DNA of 64,000 nucleotides from Candidatus Roseilinea mizusawaensis (GTDB lineage Bacteria; Chloroflexota; Anaerolineae; J036; Brachytrichaceae): NCBI GenBank assembly GCA_016841965.1, contig JAEANN010000044.1, positions 62,001 to 126,000 on the forward strand, in the 5' to 3' direction. The translations under genes and the position numbers were made by a program. This document shows, piece after piece, positions 16,764 through 25,133 of this stretch (within the stretch, counting starts at the first letter, position 1; the number at the start of each line of letters is the position of its first letter). Below the pieces are notes generated by a model. It was not told the origin of the DNA. It did no database searches and saw nothing but the letters and a program-made list of their open reading frames with translations.

Positions 16764-16802
16764 GCTGCCAATCTTGTGACGATGGGATGTGTGAGGAAGA
16801 CC

Positions 16803-17576
16803 ATGCCTGTGCGAGTGATGACAGACGCTCAGCGAATCGCTTTCGAGACGAATGGCTTTCTGGTGATCGAGAACGCCCTGACCGCCGACGAATTGCGCGA
16901 GGTGCGCGCCGCTGCCGATCGTGTAGAACAGCTCTGGCGCGCCGATCCGGCGCTGCCCGGTGTGCGCAAGCCGGAGCTTGAAGAGGTGATCGCTCCCATC
17001 AACTATGACGACACGCTGCTGCGGCTGATGTGGCATCCGCGCGTTTTTCCGATTGTGCGCGAGATCGTGGGCGACGACGTGTCAATGATCGACAACTCGT
17101 ATTACATTACGCCGCCCCGCACGCCGCGCACACACGCTGGCTGGCATCACGATGTCGGGCTGCCGGGCGTGTATCACCCCCTGTCGGTGATGATGGTCAA
17201 GGTATTCTGGCTGCTCACGGATGTGAACACCAACAGCGGCGGCACAGCCATGCTGCCCGGCTCGCACCGGCTGCCCATGGACTTTCAGTTCCCGGATGTG
17301 GCCGACCCCAAGCAGATGCCCGGCGCAGTGCAGATGACGGGCAAGGCCGGCACGGCTTATCTGTTCAACGGCCGCGTGTATCACTGCGCCGTGAACAACG
17401 AGAGCGACCAGCCGCGCAAAGTGTTGATCTATAACTACGGCCACGTGTGGATGAAGGTCTGGCAGGGCTATGAGCCGTCGCCGCGCCTAATTGCCGAGGC
17501 CAAAGCCAGCGGCGACCCCGTGCGGCTGCAATTGCTGGGCGCGGTCGATCCGTATGGCGCGTATTTGAGGGATTGA
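16803..17576 (+). CDS. Phytanoyl-CoA dioxygenase (PhyH) family protein
   Basis: 257-residue Fe(II)/2-oxoglutarate oxygenase. H115-x-D117 (in GWHHDVG) and His194 (RVYHCAVNN) form the iron site; Arg205 is the likely 2-oxoglutarate anchor. GGTAMLPGSHR is typical of the family. The ATG at 16803 with GAGGAAG upstream is preferred to longer in-frame starts that run through the promoter. Its substrate is unknown. It shares little with the other PhyH protein at 315-1202 beyond the core motifs, so the two are not a recent duplication. Confidence 0.87.
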   Translation: MPVRVMTDAQRIAFETNGFLVIENALTADELREVRAAADRVEQLWRADPALPGVRKPELEEVIAPINYDDTLLRLMWHPRVFPIVREIVGDDVSMIDNSYYITPPRTPRTHAGWHHDVGLPGVYHPLSVMMVKVFWLLTDVNTNSGGTAMLPGSHRLPMDFQFPDVADPKQMPGAVQMTGKAGTAYLFNGRVYHCAVNNESDQPRKVLIYNYGHVWMKVWQGYEPSPRLIAEAKASGDPVRLQLLGAVDPYGAYLRD

Positions 17577-17873
17577 GCGAATTGACCTGGCGCGCTCCTC
17601 GCGCGTCATCACCGCGCTGGAGCGCGCCCACACTGCTCACATCGCGTCGCAACGGCTATTGGCAAGGCAATCCCAACCCCCCGGGGCGTGTGGGTCGATT
17701 CATACGGTTGAGCGCACTCAGCGCTGGTGTCTATATCCTCCGCGTGGAAAAGCCGGACACGTCACTTCAGCGTACAATAGACAAGTTTGAATGCAACCCA
17801 AGTGATGGCTGCTGATCGTTGAACCGCTCCAGCCCCTCACGAGATTTAATACCAATCAGGAGTGATTGCACAA

Positions 17874-20747
17874 ATGGCAGTTAAGACCGCAACCCCAAAA
17901 ACACCCTCCAGGCCAGTCTCCAAGACTGCGACTATAAAGTCCTCGAAGGCGGCCCCACCACCCAGCCCAAACGGCAAGAAGCAGTGGGTGTACTTGTTCA
18001 CCGACACCAAGGCTGTTCAGAAAGTTGCCCCAACCTGGAACGATGTGCGCAACTTGCTTGGCGGGAAGGGCGCCGGCCTGTGGGATATGACCAGCGCCGG
18101 CCTGCCGGTGCCGCCTGGCTTCACCATCACTACCGAGGTCTGCGATGCGTTCGTCAAGGCTGGCAACAAAATTCCCAAAGAAGCCTGGGATCAGGCGCTT
18201 GCCGCCATGAAAGTCGTTGAGAAGCAGACCGGCAAGGTGTTCGGCGGCGGCAAGAAGGGCGTGCGCCCTCTGCTTGTGTCTGTGCGTTCCGGCGCCCGTG
18301 AGTCCATGCCCGGTATGATGGAGACCGTCCTCAACGTCGGCCTGAACGACAAGACCGTCGAAGAAATGGCCCAGGTCACCGGCAACGAGCGCTTTGCCTA
18401 TGACTCGTATCGCCGCCTGCTGATGATGTTCGGCAGCACCGTGCTTGGCATTCCCGACGAGAAGTTTGACGAGCCGATGGAGCGCATGAAGGAGCACAAA
18501 GGCTACAAAGCCGACACCGACCTGACTACAGACGACCTGAGGGAACTGGTCGCCATTTTCAAGCAGGTCATCAAGGATGAGACCGGCCGAGACTTCCCCC
18601 AGGATGTGTACGAGCAGCTCCGCGAATGCGCCATGGCTGTGTTCCGCAGCGCCACCGGCCACAAAGCCAAGACCTATGCCAGGCAGATGGGTTGGAAGAG
18701 CACCCTGCCCACAGCCGTTAACGTGGTGACGATGGTCTTCGGCAACATGGGCGAAGACAGCGGCACCGGCGTCGCCTTCACCCGAGACCCTTCGACCGGT
18801 GAAAAGAAGATGCTGGGCGAATACCTGCTCAATGCCCAGGGCGAAGATGTAGTGGCCGGCATCCGCACCCCCAAGCCCATCTCCGAGATGGAAAAGGAGA
18901 TGCCGAAGACCTACAAGCAGTTCATGAAGATCGCGGCCCTGCTGGAGAAGCACTACAAGAACATGCAGGACGTGGAGTTCACTATCGAGCAAGGCAAACT
19001 CTACATGCTGCAGACCCGCAACGGCAAGCGCACCGCCAAAGCGGCCATCAAGATTGCCGTTGACCAAGCAAACGAGAAACTCATCACAAAAGAAGAGGCC
19101 GTGCGCCGCGTGACCCCCGCTGATGTCGACTTTCTGCTGCATCCACAATTCGACGAAGCTGCGGTCAAGGCTGCTAGGCAGGAAGGCCGGCTGCTCGCCA
19201 AGGGCGTGAATGCCTCGCCGGGCGCCGCCGTCGGTATGCTGGCCTTCGACGCTGATCTGGCCGAGAAGTGGGGCAAGGAAGAAGGTAAGGCCGTCATCCT
19301 CATCCGCCCGGAGACCAAGCCCGATGATGTGCACGGCATGGTTGCTGCCAGGGGCATCCTCACCGCGCGCGGCGGCGCCACCTCGCACGCCGCAGTGGTG
19401 GCCCGCCAGTTCGGCATTCCAGCCGTCTGTGGCGCCGATGTGTTAAAGATTGATCTGGCTGCCCGCACTGTCACCGCCGACGGTCAGGTGCTGAAGGAAG
19501 GCGACTGGGTCTCTCTCGATGGCGCCAAGGGCGAAGCCTATGTCGGCCAGTTGCCCACAGTTAGCCCCTCGTTCGAAGAGCAAAAAGACCTGGTCACGTT
19601 GCTGAAGTGGGCTGATGAAATCAGCGCGCGCAAGACCCGCGTCGTCAACGGCAAACCCTTCCCCGGCTTGCAGGTGTGGGCCAATGCCGACTATCCGCGC
19701 GACGCCGAGCGCGCCCGCCAGTATGGCGCCCAGGGGATTGGTCTGTGCCGCACCGAGCACATGTTCTTCGAGGAAGAGCGCCTGCCCATCGTGCAGCGCA
19801 TGATCCTGGCCAAAGATGACGCGACACGCCAGCAGGCTCTGGATGAGTTGCTGCCGTTCCAGCGCGGCGACTTTGAAGGCTTGTTCCGCGCGATGACCGG
19901 CCTGCCCGTCATTATTCGCCTGATCGACCCACCCATGCACGAATTCCTGCCCAGTCAGGAAGACCTGCTCAAGGAAACCAGCCACCTGCAGGCCAAGCGC
20001 AAATATGCCGGCCTGAGCGAGGCAGAAGAGGCCGAACTCAAGGCTAAAGAAGAGATGTTGCAGGCCGTGATTGCCATGCACGAGCAGAACCCGATGATGG
20101 GTCTGCGCGGCATCCGCCTGGGCATCATGCTGACCGGCCTGATCAAGATGCAGGTGCGCGCCATCTTCGAGGCTGCCTGCAATGTCAAGCAGGAAGGCTA
20201 TGAGCCGCACCCGGAGGTCATGATCCCGCTCACCGGCCATGTCAACGAGCTGAAGAAAGTGCAGCCGGAACTGGAAGCTGTGGCGAAGGAAGTCATGGCC
20301 GAGAAGGGCGTCACCGTCAAGTACAAGTTCGGCACCATGATCGAGATCCCGCGCGCCGCGGTCACAGCCGCCGAGATTGCGACGCTGGCGCAGTTCTTCT
20401 CCTTCGGCACGAATGACCTGACACAGATGACCTATGGCTACTCGCGTGACGACGCCGAGCGTGGCTTCCTGCTCAAGTATGTCGAAGACGGCATCCTGCC
20501 GGCCAATCCTTTCCAGACCATTGACCAGGAAGGTGTGGGTGTGCTCATGCGCATGGCAGTCGAAGCAGGCCGCAAGACGCGCCCCGATCTTGAAGTGGGT
20601 ATCTGCGGCGAGCATGGCGGCGACCCCGACTCGGTGGATTTCTGCTATCGCATTGGCAACAACTATGTGAGCTGCTCGCCGTTCCGCGTGCCGATTGCCC
20701 GCCTGGCGGCGGCGCATGCGGCGCTGAAGCACGGCGTGAAGAAGTAA
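17874..20747 (+). CDS. ppdK: Pyruvate, phosphate dikinase
   Basis: 957-residue enzyme interconverting pyruvate, ATP and phosphate with PEP, AMP and pyrophosphate. The N-terminal nucleotide-binding domain shows GGKGAGLWDM. The swivelling phospho-His is in GGATSHAAVVAR (His505). The PEP/pyruvate barrel ends with GTNDLTQM and GICGEHGGD. A Lys/Pro/Thr-rich extension of ~40 residues precedes the usual start of the family. The ATG at 17874 follows CAGGAG; an in-frame GTG at 17862 is possible. A TACAAT at 17773-17778 may be the -10, giving a ~90-nt leader. A strong terminator follows. No PEP carboxykinase or pyruvate kinase gene is near. Confidence 0.96.
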   Translation: MAVKTATPKTPSRPVSKTATIKSSKAAPPPSPNGKKQWVYLFTDTKAVQKVAPTWNDVRNLLGGKGAGLWDMTSAGLPVPPGFTITTEVCDAFVKAGNKIPKEAWDQALAAMKVVEKQTGKVFGGGKKGVRPLLVSVRSGARESMPGMMETVLNVGLNDKTVEEMAQVTGNERFAYDSYRRLLMMFGSTVLGIPDEKFDEPMERMKEHKGYKADTDLTTDDLRELVAIFKQVIKDETGRDFPQDVYEQLRECAMAVFRSATGHKAKTYARQMGWKSTLPTAVNVVTMVFGNMGEDSGTGVAFTRDPSTGEKKMLGEYLLNAQGEDVVAGIRTPKPISEMEKEMPKTYKQFMKIAALLEKHYKNMQDVEFTIEQGKLYMLQTRNGKRTAKAAIKIAVDQANEKLITKEEAVRRVTPADVDFLLHPQFDEAAVKAARQEGRLLAKGVNASPGAAVGMLAFDADLAEKWGKEEGKAVILIRPETKPDDVHGMVAARGILTARGGATSHAAVVARQFGIPAVCGADVLKIDLAARTVTADGQVLKEGDWVSLDGAKGEAYVGQLPTVSPSFEEQKDLVTLLKWADEISARKTRVVNGKPFPGLQVWANADYPRDAERARQYGAQGIGLCRTEHMFFEEERLPIVQRMILAKDDATRQQALDELLPFQRGDFEGLFRAMTGLPVIIRLIDPPMHEFLPSQEDLLKETSHLQAKRKYAGLSEAEEAELKAKEEMLQAVIAMHEQNPMMGLRGIRLGIMLTGLIKMQVRAIFEAACNVKQEGYEPHPEVMIPLTGHVNELKKVQPELEAVAKEVMAEKGVTVKYKFGTMIEIPRAAVTAAEIATLAQFFSFGTNDLTQMTYGYSRDDAERGFLLKYVEDGILPANPFQTIDQEGVGVLMRMAVEAGRKTRPDLEVGICGEHGGDPDSVDFCYRIGNNYVSCSPFRVPIARLAAAHAALKHGVKK

Positions 20748-20770
20748 GTCTGTTTCTCTGCCGGTTGCCA

Positions 20771-20807
20771 AACCTCACAGGCCGGTTGGAGGCCTGTGAG
20801 GTTTTTT
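20771..20807 (+). terminator. Rho-independent terminator of ppdK
   Basis: AACCTCACAGGCC and GGCCTGTGAGGTT form a perfect 13-bp stem around a 7-nt loop (20771-20803), followed by a T-rich run. It starts 23 bp after the ppdK stop. Confidence 0.93.
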
Positions 20808-20810
20808 GTT

Positions 20811-20816
20811 TATGAT
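20811..20816 (+). promoter_or_regulatory. TATGAT -10 element of a leaderless glycosyltransferase gene
   Basis: TATGAT, 7 nt, then the ATG at 20824; no Shine-Dalgarno. It lies directly after the ppdK terminator, so the downstream gene has its own promoter. Confidence 0.6.
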
Positions 20817-20823
20817 TGCCGCC

Positions 20824-22776
20824 ATGCGCTCCGCATCGCGCCATGTCTGGCTTGCGCTTGTCCTGCTTCTCGTCGCATTTGCTGTGCGCGTGCTTGGCCT
20901 GGACGCGCAGAGCTTGTGGTACGACGAGGGGTACTCGGTCATGTTTGTCCGGCATGATCTCGGTCATGTCATCACACAGGCCGGCCCGCTCGAGCTGAAC
21001 ACGCCGCTCTACTATGTTCTCTTGTTCATCTGGGTCCGGCTGGCTGGCGACACAGAGTTCAGCGCGCGGCTGGTGTCGGTTTTTGCCGGCGCCCTGACCG
21101 TGGCCCTGGCCATGTCGCTGGCCCGGCGGCTTGCGGGCCGCGCAGCCGGCCTGTGGGCGTTGGCGTTGCTGGCCTTGTGGCCGGCCCACGTCGCTCTCTC
21201 GCAGGAAGCGCGCATGTACGCGCTGGTCACCCTGCTAGTGTTTGCCTCGGTCGTCGTATTGGTAACGCGCTGTTTGCGCGCGGGCCTTGCGGTGGGCCGT
21301 GCGGTGGATTGGGTCGTGTGGGTCGGGCTGTGCCTGGCTGCGTTCAGTGCGCATGTGCTGGCTGCCTTTATCATTGCTGCGCAGGCCGTCGTCATCCTGG
21401 CCGGCCTGTTGATGGCGCTATGGCGCGCGCGGCGAACGCGCGTCGCCGGTGTGTGGGGCAGGTTCAGGGGCGCGTTGCTTGCAATCGTCGCGCTTGCGCT
21501 TGTCACCGGCGCGTGGACGCTGTGGCTGCTGTCCTTTCGCGCCGCCTATGGCACCAGTTTCAGCGACCCCCTCGATGGCTTCAACACATTGGCGCGCAGC
21601 CTGGCCGCGCTGATCTTGCCGCGCAATCTGCCAGAGGGTCTGATTCTGCCGGCGGCGGGGTTGGCCGGCGCGCTGATCGTGAGCGTGGCGATCATTGCAT
21701 CCCCGCCGGCGCGTCCCGTGATCGGAATTACCTTGCTCGCCCTGGTCGGCATTGCTGTCTTTTGTGCGCTCACGGGCAAGTTTGCTGCGCGCTACCCGGC
21801 TATTGTTGCGCCGTTGCTGACTGTGGTGGTGAGCGTGCCCCTGGGGAGCGCAACACGACAGCGGGCACGCCTGGCCCGGCCGGCCTGGTCGGCCCTGGTT
21901 GGCGCGGTCTGTCTGATCTTGGCTGCGCTGGGTGTGTGGGCCTGGCGCACCGACCCGCTGTATGCTAACGAGGATTTTCGCGGCGCAGTCGCCTTTCTGC
22001 GCCGGCAGATAGCCCCGGCCGAACGGGTGGTGCTGGTCTCCGGCCACTTTGCCCCCGTGTTTGCCTATTATTACGGCGACACGGGCTGGATTGCCATCCC
22101 CGCCGACCCAGTGCTTGATATCAATCATGTGCTCGATTACGAGCGGGCCGCGCCGGCGCTCAACCGCGATCTGGCCGGCGCAAGCGGAGCGTGGTTGCTT
22201 GAGTGGCAGCAAGATATCATCGATCCTACGCACATCGTGCCCGAGTTGCTGCGGCGGCAGGCGCAAGGGCGCGCATACGCCGAATACACGCCGGCTTTTC
22301 ACAACCTGCGCCTGCGCCATTTCCGCTTTGCGCAGCCCTATCAGCCGATCCCTGTGCCTGTGCCGTGGCAGTCCCGCCTCGACGCCGGCGGCGACCCGCG
22401 TGGACTGGGCGCGTTGGGTTGCCACGTCTTCACCCCCCCGCGCGCCGGCGACGCCGAACTTGAAGTAGCCTGCTTCTGGACGTTGGCGCGCTTTTCCGGC
22501 CTGCCGCTCGATACTCGCGTCTCGTTGCGCCTGGTGGAGCGCGGTGGTGCATGGATCGCCCAGTCCGATCAGTACCTGGCCGCGCCCTATGGCTTGCCGA
22601 ATGTCACAATCGGCCCATCCCTGGCAGCATTCTACGTGATGCAGCTTCCACCCGATCTGCCGGCCGGCCAGTACGAACTGCATGCCGTGCCCTATATCCG
22701 CCTGAGCGACGATCGCACGCTGGAAATTGTCCCGCGAGTGCATACGCCAGTCTCTGTTGCGCCCGGCGTGCGATGA
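20824..22776 (+). CDS. Membrane glycosyltransferase, PMT/ArnT-like (GT-C fold)
   Basis: 650-residue integral membrane protein with about a dozen hydrophobic helices over residues 8-370, then a soluble C-terminal region. The first loop after helix 1 reads LDAQSLWYDEGYS; an acidic D-E pair there is the expected catalytic site in GT-C enzymes using polyprenyl-phosphate sugars. SQEARMYAL is another conserved family loop. It likely glycosylates lipids, proteins or surface polymers at the outer face of the membrane. The ATG at 20824 sits 7 nt after a TATGAT. Tail to tail with another membrane glycosyltransferase-like gene. Confidence 0.8.
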   Translation: MRSASRHVWLALVLLLVAFAVRVLGLDAQSLWYDEGYSVMFVRHDLGHVITQAGPLELNTPLYYVLLFIWVRLAGDTEFSARLVSVFAGALTVALAMSLARRLAGRAAGLWALALLALWPAHVALSQEARMYALVTLLVFASVVVLVTRCLRAGLAVGRAVDWVVWVGLCLAAFSAHVLAAFIIAAQAVVILAGLLMALWRARRTRVAGVWGRFRGALLAIVALALVTGAWTLWLLSFRAAYGTSFSDPLDGFNTLARSLAALILPRNLPEGLILPAAGLAGALIVSVAIIASPPARPVIGITLLALVGIAVFCALTGKFAARYPAIVAPLLTVVVSVPLGSATRQRARLARPAWSALVGAVCLILAALGVWAWRTDPLYANEDFRGAVAFLRRQIAPAERVVLVSGHFAPVFAYYYGDTGWIAIPADPVLDINHVLDYERAAPALNRDLAGASGAWLLEWQQDIIDPTHIVPELLRRQAQGRAYAEYTPAFHNLRLRHFRFAQPYQPIPVPVPWQSRLDAGGDPRGLGALGCHVFTPPRAGDAELEVACFWTLARFSGLPLDTRVSLRLVERGGAWIAQSDQYLAAPYGLPNVTIGPSLAAFYVMQLPPDLPAGQYELHAVPYIRLSDDRTLEIVPRVHTPVSVAPGVR

Positions 22777-22785
22777 GGCGAGCGC

Positions 22786-25104
22786 TTATCGCGGCTTCTG
22801 TATATCCAGGCTCATCAGGATCATTAAATTGTTTGCCACTGCGCCGCCGCGTGCGTCCGCAACCGGCAGACGTTCTTGCGTAGTCGAGTCATACATCCCG
22901 ACTGCCAGTTGATACCGCCCGTTCGACAAATCGCGCGTGTCCAACGTGTGTGGGTCTGGCACAATTTCGCCGGGCGACCAGAAAGGTGTCGGGTAGTCAC
23001 CCCCGCGTGGTGGTGCATCAGACTGAGCAACTGGCGCGCCGCTGGCGTCTAGCACATGCACAAAAGCTGTGCGCGCGTGAGCATCAACAGCGCGACTCCG
23101 CCAGATCAACGTCACGCTAAACGGCTCACCGGCGGTCAAGCGCGCCGATGCGATTACATCCAGCAGTTCGATTTGCTCTGCCAGAATAAAGCGCGCCGGC
23201 GCATTGTTCCAGCGTTGTGTTTCGGCTTCGTCTAGCCGAACTGGAATGTGACCAAACAGACCCTGGCACGGATGCCCTGCGCATCTCGGTTCGAGCGACG
23301 GTGTGTTGGCTTGATCGATCCAGCTTGCTTTCACCTGAGCGACCACCGGGGTCGGCGTATCTGCCCATATGGGCAGATGATAATATTCGGCAAATGTGTC
23401 TCCACGAGTCCAGCGGCTGGTTGGAAACTGGCCGAACCCTGGATCAAAGTCGTGCTGGATGTAAAGCGAGCGACCGCTCAGGGTGAATAGCTCCAGTCGC
23501 AGACGGTAATCAGCATCCAAGCGGCGCAGGCTCTGCCAGTACAGCACGAGCGTCAAGCCGTTGTTGCGGCTGGCAGGCGTGCGTGTCAGCGAGTAGCCAA
23601 GCAGGCGAATGCTATCGCCATAGACGATGTCAACCGGCGTCTGAATATCGCGCATTTCCTCGTATGGCCCCAGAACGAATGCCGGCTTTGCGACCGCCGC
23701 CCCGATCACCATCATCGGCGTCACCAGCCCTACCCAGGCGACCCCGCCCAGTGTGACCAGCGCAACTACAGACTTGCCCGGCAGCGCATGCAGCCCAATT
23801 GCGAGCAACACGCACAGCGCGCTCAGCCCCGGCAGGAAGAATCGTCCCATTAACAATCCCGGCTCGTTGCCCAGAAAAGTTCTGACCGTTGGCGCGGCTG
23901 CCACCCAGACAAACTGCAATGCCGCTATCCACACAGCAGAGCGCATTGGAGCATTTTTCAGCGCCAGTAGCAATCCGATCAGCGCTACCCCTGCTGCAAT
24001 GCGCGCTATCCAGTACCATTCGGGCGGCATGCGAATAGCGCCCCAGCCGAACGCGCCGAACAAGCTATCGAAGGCAAAGCGCCCCCCGTATGTTTGCAGT
24101 GCCTCGGCAAATGTGACTAACCGATTGTCTTCCGTTGCCGAGGGCATGTCTGCGCCGATAGCGCCCCCGCCCGTCTGAATAGCCATCTGGGTTGCGCCGG
24201 TGAATTGGCGCAAGCTGCGACCTTCAGACAGTTCAATGCCTGCCACGGTCAGCGCAATCAGCGGAATAAGAAATAACCCGGCTACCTTCAGCAGCGCGCG
24301 TTGGCGTCTGCTTGGTGTGGTTGCGATAACGACTCCGGCGGCTGTGCTGACGCCAAACAGTGTCAGCGATACTGCCGAGTCTTTGGTCAAGCTGGCCGCG
24401 GCCAGACACATGGCCAGCAAAATCAGATCTGCCGCTGCGGGGCCTTCTGCCCGTTGCCGCCAGATGCGCGCGCCAAACAGCAACGTCAGCGAACCGAAGA
24501 GAGCAATTCCCACATCATTTGTAATCACGCCGCCGATAGCCAGAAACAAGGGCCAAAAAGCATGCAGCGCTGTTGCCAGCAGCGCCAACGATACCTTGCC
24601 CGGCAAAAGCGCGCGAGCCGCCAGAAACGTCACGCCGACAGACAGCCCGCTCAGGAGCACTGAAACCATTCTGCCTGCGCGAACTGCCAGGGCCGTGCCT
24701 GTCCAAGGCTGACTGGTCAAGTGTGGGTCAGGCTTGATCCACAGCCGCCACCAGGGTGGATTGAACGTTGGCTGAATGTTATCGCTTGTGTCTATCCCGG
24801 ATATGACCCACGCCACCAGCCAGTAGTACAGTGGTGGCTGATGCGATTCATCAAATCGGTCGAGTCTGAGGCCGCTTGGTGGGAGGCGTCCTTCGTTCTG
24901 CGCCAGATAGCGCGCATAAGCGTAATGGCCGGTTTCGTCGTGCGACTCCCACACCGGAATTGTCAAAGCATAGAACGCTGACAGCCCTATATGGATAAGT
25001 ATCAGCGCCGCGCATACAATCGTCGGTGACTTGAGCGTGATTTGAAACAGCGTTGACCCAAATTGGGCATGGTCTGCTTTGGCGTATCCACGGGTAGAAT
25101 CCAT
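22786..25104 (-). CDS. Large membrane glycosyltransferase-like protein (GT39/GT83-related)
   Basis: 772 residues. Helix 1 (about 28-48) is followed by PVWESHDETGHYAYARYL, an acidic loop in the position of the GT-C catalytic Asp/Glu, and about ten further helices up to residue ~475. The last ~290 residues are soluble and beta-rich, with two similar segments (TPVDIVYGDSIRLLGYSL and AEQIELLDVIASARLTAGEP) typical of periplasmic beta-sandwich tails in Chloroflexota membrane glycosyltransferases. No ribosome-binding site is obvious before the ATG. Acceptor unknown. It diverges from the P-type ATPase gene across 29 bp. Confidence 0.7.
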   Translation of the reverse strand: MDSTRGYAKADHAQFGSTLFQITLKSPTIVCAALILIHIGLSAFYALTIPVWESHDETGHYAYARYLAQNEGRLPPSGLRLDRFDESHQPPLYYWLVAWVISGIDTSDNIQPTFNPPWWRLWIKPDPHLTSQPWTGTALAVRAGRMVSVLLSGLSVGVTFLAARALLPGKVSLALLATALHAFWPLFLAIGGVITNDVGIALFGSLTLLFGARIWRQRAEGPAAADLILLAMCLAAASLTKDSAVSLTLFGVSTAAGVVIATTPSRRQRALLKVAGLFLIPLIALTVAGIELSEGRSLRQFTGATQMAIQTGGGAIGADMPSATEDNRLVTFAEALQTYGGRFAFDSLFGAFGWGAIRMPPEWYWIARIAAGVALIGLLLALKNAPMRSAVWIAALQFVWVAAAPTVRTFLGNEPGLLMGRFFLPGLSALCVLLAIGLHALPGKSVVALVTLGGVAWVGLVTPMMVIGAAVAKPAFVLGPYEEMRDIQTPVDIVYGDSIRLLGYSLTRTPASRNNGLTLVLYWQSLRRLDADYRLRLELFTLSGRSLYIQHDFDPGFGQFPTSRWTRGDTFAEYYHLPIWADTPTPVVAQVKASWIDQANTPSLEPRCAGHPCQGLFGHIPVRLDEAETQRWNNAPARFILAEQIELLDVIASARLTAGEPFSVTLIWRSRAVDAHARTAFVHVLDASGAPVAQSDAPPRGGDYPTPFWSPGEIVPDPHTLDTRDLSNGRYQLAVGMYDSTTQERLPVADARGGAVANNLMILMSLDIQKPR

Positions 25105-25133
25105 TTGTTTGTGCTTGTCGCTGGAATTATTAC

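Noticed and set aside
17577-17815. 80-codon frame after the second PhyH gene
   Set aside because: No start signal or family; it covers the probable ppdK promoter (TACAAT at 17773).
17856-20771. Two long open frames antisense to ppdK (510 and 442 codons)
   Set aside because: They are shadows of a GC-rich coding sequence. The forward frame is an unmistakable full-length PPDK, and the reverse translations are His/Gln-rich with no family motifs.
21418-22743. 441-codon antisense frame over the membrane glycosyltransferase
   Set aside because: Arg/Gln/His-rich shadow translation; the forward protein has clear helices and a GT-C loop.
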